DNA of 64,000 bases from Eubacterium sp. AM49-13BH (GTDB lineage: Bacteria; Bacillota; Clostridia; Lachnospirales; Lachnospiraceae): NCBI RefSeq assembly GCF_003464165.1, contig NZ_QSEK01000005.1, forward strand, positions 1 to 64,000. The letters are read 5' to 3'. The notes beneath the pieces are model-generated. The model was not told where the DNA came from. It was given only the letters and a program-made list of their open reading frames with translations, and did no database searches. Shown here piece after piece: positions 59,301 through 64,000 of the stretch. Every line of letters starts with the position of its first letter. Position 1 is the stretch's first letter. The position numbers and the translations under genes were made by a program.

Positions 59301-60881
59301 TTATGCCTCTTTCTTGAAAAATCTTGCCTTCATAACAAATTCTGAAGGAACTTTTATAGTAAGCAGATTGGTTTTATCAAATGCCGGTGAAGACTTCACA
59401 CTGATAACCTCCGCCGCACATACCTTCTGTCCATTACGTCCAAGAGCTATTCCTCTGTCACCCGTCTTTGGCAAAGGTAAGAACTCATACGGCATCGTAA
59501 CGCTTGCAAAGTCTTCTTCATATGTTTCGTCAACAAGGAAAATTGCCTGACCTGAACATGAAGCCACGCACATTCCACAACCAACGCATGTTGCACTTTC
59601 ATCAACAGCCGGAAGTGAAGTAATCCTTTCTCCTATCTTGATACATTTCTTAGGACATGCATCCTGACATGGATTACAAGGTATATTCTGGGTACATTCC
59701 ATTACAGGATGAACTCCCGGTCTTCTTGTCACACCCGGAAATCTCTCAATCTCATCATCTGCAACATATCCTTTAGTAAGAAGTGTTGTAGAAATATCGA
59801 TTCCTTCCTCTGTTTTTTCTATAAGCTTACCTCTGTTCTTTGGTGCAAACATTCCCTGTCTTAAACCATCAAGTGCTACATCAAGGCTCTTTAAATTCTC
59901 ATCTAATTCTGTTTTATCTATGTATCCCAGATACTCAGCTGCTGCGATTCCTGCCATACGTCCCTCAATCATAGCTGAACTTGCCTCTTCAATTCCTGAA
60001 ACATCTCCCGCAACGAATACCCCCGGAATAGAAGTTCTTCCATATTCATCACATATAGGAACCTGTCCTCCACGCTTTGAATTATCCTCCATCTTACAGC
60101 CTGACATTTTAAGAAGCTGTGACATAGGTGAAAGTCCAACGGCCAGACATATTGTGTCTACATCAAAATGTTTTTCTGTACCTGGTATGAATTTGAAAGA
60201 TGAATCAACCTCTGCTATTGTTACTCCAGTAACATGGTCATCTCCTTCTGCTTTTACTATCGTATGTGACAGATAAAATGGAACTCCTGTACGTGCTACC
60301 TTTGCTGCATGCACTCCATATCCGCCAATTCTTGGTGCAGCATCAACAAGTGCCACAACCTCACAGCCACACTGTATAAGCTGATAACTTACAACAAGTC
60401 CTACATTTCCTGAGCCAAGCATAAGAATTCTGCTTCCTGGCTTAACTCCATGAAGATTCATCATTGTCTGTGCTGCTCCTGCACCAATAACCCCCGGCAA
60501 TGTCCAGCCTGGAAATGTAACCATATTTTCTGCTGCGCCTGTAGCAATTATTATTGAATCTCCTTTAAAATGATGTATCTCATCGCCAATTCTTACTGTA
60601 ATCTCTTTGTCCTGATACATTCCACAGACTGTTGCATTAAGAACAACCTTAACTCCTGCTGCATCTGCTTCCATTAATAAATCTTCACCTATCTTAAAGC
60701 CCCTTATCTTAGCCTTATGCTCCTTAGAGCCAAAGAATTTATGTATCTGCTTAAAAAGCTGTCCTCCTGGTTTCTCATTTTCATCAAATACAACTACTTC
60801 AAGTCCTCTCTTAGCTGCTTCTATTGCTGCTGATAACCCCGACGGACCTGCACCAACTATAATAAGATCATATCGCTTCAT
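59301..60881 (-). CDS. FAD/NAD oxidoreductase with ferredoxin domain (HcnB/opine-oxidase-like)
   Basis: 526 residues from ATG 60881 (MKRYDLIIVGAGPSGLSAAI). FAD site at the start, NAD site RILMLGSGNVGLVVSYQLIQ, FAD-end VFVAGDVSGIEEASSAMIEG. A dicluster-type ferredoxin part follows at about 410-465: CTQNIPCNPCQDACPKKC, CVGCGMCVASC. It takes electrons from the oxidase subunit to quinone or NAD. The added 4Fe-4S domain is typical of anaerobes. Confidence 0.9.
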   Translation of the reverse strand: MKRYDLIIVGAGPSGLSAAIEAAKRGLEVVVFDENEKPGGQLFKQIHKFFGSKEHKAKIRGFKIGEDLLMEADAAGVKVVLNATVCGMYQDKEITVRIGDEIHHFKGDSIIIATGAAENMVTFPGWTLPGVIGAGAAQTMMNLHGVKPGSRILMLGSGNVGLVVSYQLIQCGCEVVALVDAAPRIGGYGVHAAKVARTGVPFYLSHTIVKAEGDDHVTGVTIAEVDSSFKFIPGTEKHFDVDTICLAVGLSPMSQLLKMSGCKMEDNSKRGGQVPICDEYGRTSIPGVFVAGDVSGIEEASSAMIEGRMAGIAAAEYLGYIDKTELDENLKSLDVALDGLRQGMFAPKNRGKLIEKTEEGIDISTTLLTKGYVADDEIERFPGVTRRPGVHPVMECTQNIPCNPCQDACPKKCIKIGERITSLPAVDESATCVGCGMCVASCSGQAIFLVDETYEEDFASVTMPYEFLPLPKTGDRGIALGRNGQKVCAAEVISVKSSPAFDKTNLLTIKVPSEFVMKARFFKKEA

Positions 60882-60899
60882 ATCCACACTTCCTTTCAT

Positions 60900-61225
60900 C
60901 TACTGCTCTTCAAATGGTTTGTCACTCACTCCATACTGTGTCTGGACCTTCATGCCCTCCTCTAAAGGAGTAACACATGTCCTTATATTTGGTTTTCCAT
61001 TAACAACCATTACGCAGTCTGTACATCTTCCTATCGCACAGAATATTCCTCTGGCTTATGCTCTTTCTTTGTATATCTGTGTATCATAACGCCCTGCGCT
61101 TTAAGTGCCGCTGCAATTGGTTCTCCCTCATAGCCTGTCAGTTCTTTCCCATCAAAATAAAATGTTACAAGCCTTCCTTTTTCTTGTTTTCCCAATATTG
61201 GATGTTCTTCAATTCTTGCTCCCAT
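60900..61225 (-). pseudogene. HcnA-like [2Fe-2S] subunit, frameshifted
   Basis: From ATG 61225: ARIEEHPILGKQEKGRLVTF, YFDGKELTGYEGEPIAAALK, then AQGVMIHRYTKKEHKP and a stop after SVR. A one-base A loss (CCAGAGG for CCAAGAGG, near 61050) explains it: the next frame gives RGIFCAIGRCTDCVMVVNGK, PNIRTCVTPLEEGMKVQTQY to a stop at 60900. Three of the usual four Cys lie in that part. Probably a consensus error, since the other three genes of the operon are intact. Confidence 0.8.
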
Positions 61226-61617
61226 AACTACCATCCTTTCTACATCTCTTTCTGGCTGCCTGCAATCTGTACGATATACAGAAAAAGCGCCCAGCCAGCG
61301 GATTTCGCTGTACTGGGCGCCTTTGCCTTAACAATTGTATGCTTTGAATTGTACGACCTCATTTATATTATAAATTGTAAAAATCAGAACTAAACTGTGC
61401 CAGAATCTATATACATAAACAAGTGCTGCTGATTGCAATATGTTCGTAAGATTTGTATTTGCTTGACTATCAAAATAAATTTACATAAATTTCATGTATT
61501 CTTTTCCATAATGTGCTAGACAAACATATTAAAAGGTGTTACTTTCTTATAGGACTAAAGGACTATTTATATTCGTATTTATTATTCGGATATAAAGCAT
61601 TTATGAAAGGAAAATTA
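61226..61617. other. intergenic leader and promoter region
   Basis: Divergent gap. It holds the leader hairpin at 61282-61320 for the minus-strand redox operon, a TATAAT-like box (TTTATAATATAAATG, minus strand, about 61360-61375), and the ribosome site of the plus-strand phospholipase-like gene. No gene seen. Confidence 0.45.
61282..61320 (-). terminator. leader terminator (attenuator) of the redox operon
   Basis: Minus-strand stem GCGCCCAG / CTGGGCGC with an inner CAGCG/CGCTG, followed directly by TTTTTCTG. It lies about 60 nt before the first gene of the operon and no minus-strand gene lies upstream of it, so it would end the message early unless it is relieved. Confidence 0.65.
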
Positions 61618-62211
61618 ATGAACAAGTACGGACATGTAACCGTAACCAAAAGACTTACTCCTAAGCTTAAGAAAAGACATGATCTTGCTTTAAGACTTGG
61701 AAGTATTATGCCGGATATTCTTCTGCATACATATATTAAGGGACATACATGGGATTCTTCCTACAATAAAGTCTCAAGAAGGCTGCAGCGTCTTGAAAGA
61801 CATGGCAAAATGAACTGTTTTTCTTTTTTGTCTTTAGGCTATGCCTTACATTACATAGAAGATTACTTTACATTTCCACATAACTCATGGTATCCAGAAC
61901 CGATGTCTGAGCATGTGTTATATGAAATTAAGTTCATGAATTATATAAGAGAAAACAAGAACGATATTAACAAACCTCTGATATCTAATAATGGTCGCGG
62001 TGTGTCTGCTGACAGAATGTTAGATTATCTCATAACTAACCACAAACAGTATGCTGCTAACGAGCAGGGCTTCGATAATGACTATAGTTTCATCACTTCC
62101 GTTGGATATGCATTTGTTACCAACTATGTTAAGCTGTTCATGATTAACAGCGGCAAGGATATCGTTATTGAAATGAACGAAAACTACATTGCACTTAATA
62201 CTAATATCTAA
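61618..62211 (+). CDS. zinc-dependent phospholipase C-like protein
   Basis: 197 residues from ATG 61618 (MNKYGHVTVTKRLTPKLKKR), chosen for AAAGG 8 nt before. LGSIMPDILLHTYIKGHTWD, CFSFLSLGYALHYIEDYFTF and PHNSW provide the Asp/His zinc ligands of the PLC/S1-P1 fold. No signal peptide, so it acts inside the cell. Such small relatives are common in Clostridia; substrate unknown. Confidence 0.82.
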   Translation: MNKYGHVTVTKRLTPKLKKRHDLALRLGSIMPDILLHTYIKGHTWDSSYNKVSRRLQRLERHGKMNCFSFLSLGYALHYIEDYFTFPHNSWYPEPMSEHVLYEIKFMNYIRENKNDINKPLISNNGRGVSADRMLDYLITNHKQYAANEQGFDNDYSFITSVGYAFVTNYVKLFMINSGKDIVIEMNENYIALNTNI

Positions 62212-62397
62212 GAAATTGTACTTTAAAAAGCACAAGTATAACGCCACACAGCTTAGTATACGCAATCACTGATAAACACTGGGCTTGCGACCTTTTTAGT
62301 AAAGTTGTAAAGTTCTAATATTGTCAAATTTTACCTTGTTTTCCCATAAACTGTGTGTTATATTAGACGCGTAGATGATTTTTGCTCAAATCATTGC

Positions 62398-62430
62398 AGG
62401 GCTTACCCTCTTCCTTGGGGAGCCCTTTTT
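62398..62430 (+). terminator. isolated plus-strand hairpin with T-tract
   Basis: AGGGCT...CCC / GGGG...AGCCCT then TTTTTCTG. It is 190 bp beyond the phospholipase-like gene and 25 bp after a TTATATT box, so it might end a short transcript of about 70 nt starting near 62365 or simply read-through from 62211. Confidence 0.55.
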
Positions 62431-62444
62431 CTGCCTTATTCTGC

Positions 62445-63473
62445 CTATTCTTCATTTTTCTTACCGCTTACCCTTGTAGAAATTACTGCTCCAAGCGGTA
62501 CCATGCTAACCAATATTCTTCCATCAGGCTTTCTCGTAATCATAGTACCGCCTCTCTGGATATAACTCTTATCTATGTCCTTATATCCCAGATAATCTAT
62601 TGACATTCCATATGTCATCTGGATTCCCTTATATATAAGTGAAAGTGTATTCAGATGGTCATGTCCGCAAAACATCCATTTAATAACGCCATTCTCCACT
62701 GCTTTGTTAAAAAATGTTCCTTCAAACTTTGAAATTCCAAAATGCTCATTCTTCTCAGCAATACTGCCATGCTGATATATTACGCTTTTATCACCAAGCT
62801 TCATCTTACGGTATGCTTCCTTAAATTCCGCAGGCGGCATGTGGAAAAATGCCATCGCCTTAATATCTGGATTACATTTTTTCAAGTCATTAAGCCTGTT
62901 CATGCACCACTCCACCTGATCATCATGTATCCGGTCAAATCCGCTGTAAAACCAGCCTCCTTCACCATACATATTAGAATCAAGCATAACAAGTGGCAAT
63001 AAAGCATTGCCATCTGAATCGGTAAGATTAATAAAGAAGTTTCCTACACCTGTAAGCTCTTTCCTACCTCCTGTAAATATGCAGTATTTCCCTTTCTTAT
63101 AAATCTGTGCAAGCTCTTCTTTATTGCAAGTCGAACCCATCTCGCAATCGTGATTACCAAAAACAAGCGTATATGGAATTGCAAAGCTGTCCATGAATTT
63201 CATCAGCTTGTACGCCTGCTTTCTGTTATTAAGCGTTCCTGCCTTTGGCAGAAATGGAAATATAGAATCTCCAGTTAGCACTATCATATCAGGCTTTGCT
63301 TTATGAATAATCTTTGTTACTGCATTTAGCGCCAGCTTATCCTTCTTTCTTGATATAAAACCAAATCCCAGATGAAGGTCTGTAAGCTGCAATATCTTAA
63401 AATCTTTATTCTTATCAATTGTATATGTAAATGTTTCATTGCCTGTCTGCTTTAAATTGTCCGATTTATACAT
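62445..63473 (-). CDS. metallophosphoesterase (Icc/calcineurin type)
   Basis: 342 residues. Metal motifs in order: LQLTDLHLGFGF, VLTGDSIFPF, LVFGNHDCEMGS, MAFFHMPPAEF and FCGHDHLNTL. No signal peptide, so cytosolic. It resembles 3',5'-cAMP phosphodiesterase/PA-phosphatase-like proteins of Clostridia. Substrate not predictable. Confidence 0.9.
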   Translation of the reverse strand: MYKSDNLKQTGNETFTYTIDKNKDFKILQLTDLHLGFGFISRKKDKLALNAVTKIIHKAKPDMIVLTGDSIFPFLPKAGTLNNRKQAYKLMKFMDSFAIPYTLVFGNHDCEMGSTCNKEELAQIYKKGKYCIFTGGRKELTGVGNFFINLTDSDGNALLPLVMLDSNMYGEGGWFYSGFDRIHDDQVEWCMNRLNDLKKCNPDIKAMAFFHMPPAEFKEAYRKMKLGDKSVIYQHGSIAEKNEHFGISKFEGTFFNKAVENGVIKWMFCGHDHLNTLSLIYKGIQMTYGMSIDYLGYKDIDKSYIQRGGTMITRKPDGRILVSMVPLGAVISTRVSGKKNEE

Positions 63474-63521
63474 ACTTTCACGCCTTTCTTTCCGGCACTA
63501 AAATTAATACCGGTTATATGT

Positions 63522-64000
63522 TTAGCTGAGCGGTATTAATGCTCCTATAGCCGAAACTATCGTCGATACTACCATAAGAATCTGAAATGGCCGCGTTCCT
63601 ATCACTCCGCATATAGGACTTGCTCCTGCTTTCTTTCTTGATTTACCATATGTAAGAACAAGCATTATGCTCACCAGTACAACTACACCACTCATAATTC
63701 TTGTAAGTATTATAAAGCTGCTTACTCCGAATATTGCAAATAATATACATGGAACTGTCGCTATAAGCCAGCTTACACGGTTGCCGATTCCAACCTGCTC
63801 ATGCACGACATCTCTTAAAGCAAGTGTGTTACTCCAGAATGTTGTAAGCAGTGCAAAAAGCGAAAAGATACCTGCAAGAATAACCGCCCATTTTCCGATG
63901 CTCTCTCCAAGCTGCATATAAGCAAGTTCCTTATCTATTGTTCCCTTAGTTCCAAGAAGAACGGTAAGTGTTACAACAAGCACGAACGCTGACGACAGAC
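63522..64000 (-). CDS. membrane permease, C-terminal part (window edge)
   Basis: At least 160 codons, open to the window's end. About five spans: SSAFVLVVTLTVLLGTKG, GKWAVILAGIFSLFALLTTF, WLIATVPCILFAIFGVSSFI, MSGVVVLVSIMLVLTY, IGTRPFQILMVVSTIVSAIG. The layout (WSNTLALRDVVHEQVG before two spans) fits an amino-acid permease-like or YkvI-type transporter. N-terminus lies outside the window. Confidence 0.7.
   Translation of the reverse strand, partial: LSSAFVLVVTLTVLLGTKGTIDKELAYMQLGESIGKWAVILAGIFSLFALLTTFWSNTLALRDVVHEQVGIGNRVSWLIATVPCILFAIFGVSSFIILTRIMSGVVVLVSIMLVLTYGKSRKKAGASPICGVIGTRPFQILMVVSTIVSAIGALIPLS

Noticed and set aside
61235..61512. T-box or glycine riboswitch before the redox operon
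   Set aside because: No T-box sequence (TGGNACCGCG type) and no glycine aptamer core were found; only the terminator stem is supported.
62374..62475. Small membrane protein starting MIFAQIIAGLTLFLGEPFF
   Set aside because: The frame overlaps the hairpin with its T-tract and lacks a ribosome site; more likely chance.

Overview
The window looks like a chromosomal segment of a low-GC, anaerobic, gut-type Firmicute, probably Lachnospiraceae. Supporting signs are the AT-rich base use, strong AAGGAGG-type ribosome sites, a CIRCE-controlled hsp20, a THF riboswitch on an ECF folate S-component, SdpRI, FadR/GntR and LysR remnants, and several small proteins I associate with Lachnospiraceae. No rRNA or tRNA gene was seen. 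Most genes lie on the minus strand.

Layout: 0.1-4.2 kb, a KdpDE-like two-component system with a Ktr potassium uptake system; 4.2-6 kb, an ABC exporter; 6-9.5 kb, a U32-like protein, GNAT, a truncated nucleotide-kinase-like gene and a MATE pump; 9.6-11.8 kb, two tandem paralogues of unknown function; 12-13.8 kb, a HEPN/MNT pair and sdpIR; 13.8-14.7 kb, decayed ilvD-like and gntR fragments; 14.8-15.5 kb, riboswitch plus folT; 16.3-16.9 kb, mazEF; then a lipase, LysR, a ThrE-type exporter, purA-pyrB, a GGDEF protein, a MetE-like enzyme, an ABC/FtsX exporter and a broken chemoreceptor.

32.7-40.6 kb is the striking part. A type II-like cas1-cas2 pair, with no cas9, csn2 or recognisable tracrRNA, sits beside nine same-orientation copies of a 36-bp repeat beginning GTTGAAC and ending TTCAAC. 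The DNA between the repeats is not 30-bp spacers but eight segments of 298-1349 bp carrying genes and gene fragments. Most are pieces of one type of locus: the 3' end of a toxin-like domain (zincin, JAMM, ADP-ribosyltransferase-like tail), a small downstream gene, a conserved GAGA-loop hairpin, then a phage-type gene starting MKDYIG. One segment holds the tail of HicA plus HicB. I read this as a gene-cassette array apparently built on CRISPR adaptation machinery; the mechanism is inferred, not shown.

40.8-47.4 kb holds a broken nitroreductase, an ImmA/IrrE remnant, a UvrD/PcrA helicase, a nitroreductase, a YgjP-like hydrolase, CIRCE-hsp20 and an arginase-family enzyme. 47.4-56 kb is a fatty-acid/polyketide-type operon: ACP, a fused ketosynthase/chain-length-factor-like protein, FabG, FabZ, FabD, AccD, AccA, a flavodoxin-fold reductase and PlsX, with no FabH, enoyl reductase or AccBC here. 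It is preceded by TetR and AraC regulators. 57.8-61.2 kb is an HcnABC/opine-oxidase-like redox operon behind a leader terminator. The window ends with a Zn-phospholipase-like protein, a phosphoesterase and a partial permease.

At least seven genes are broken by apparent one-base changes, mostly lost A or T bases in short homopolymers (thrE twice, pyrB, tnpV, the ImmA remnant, the hcnA-like gene, gntR, lysR). This may be consensus sequencing error, so pseudogene calls of that kind are tentative.
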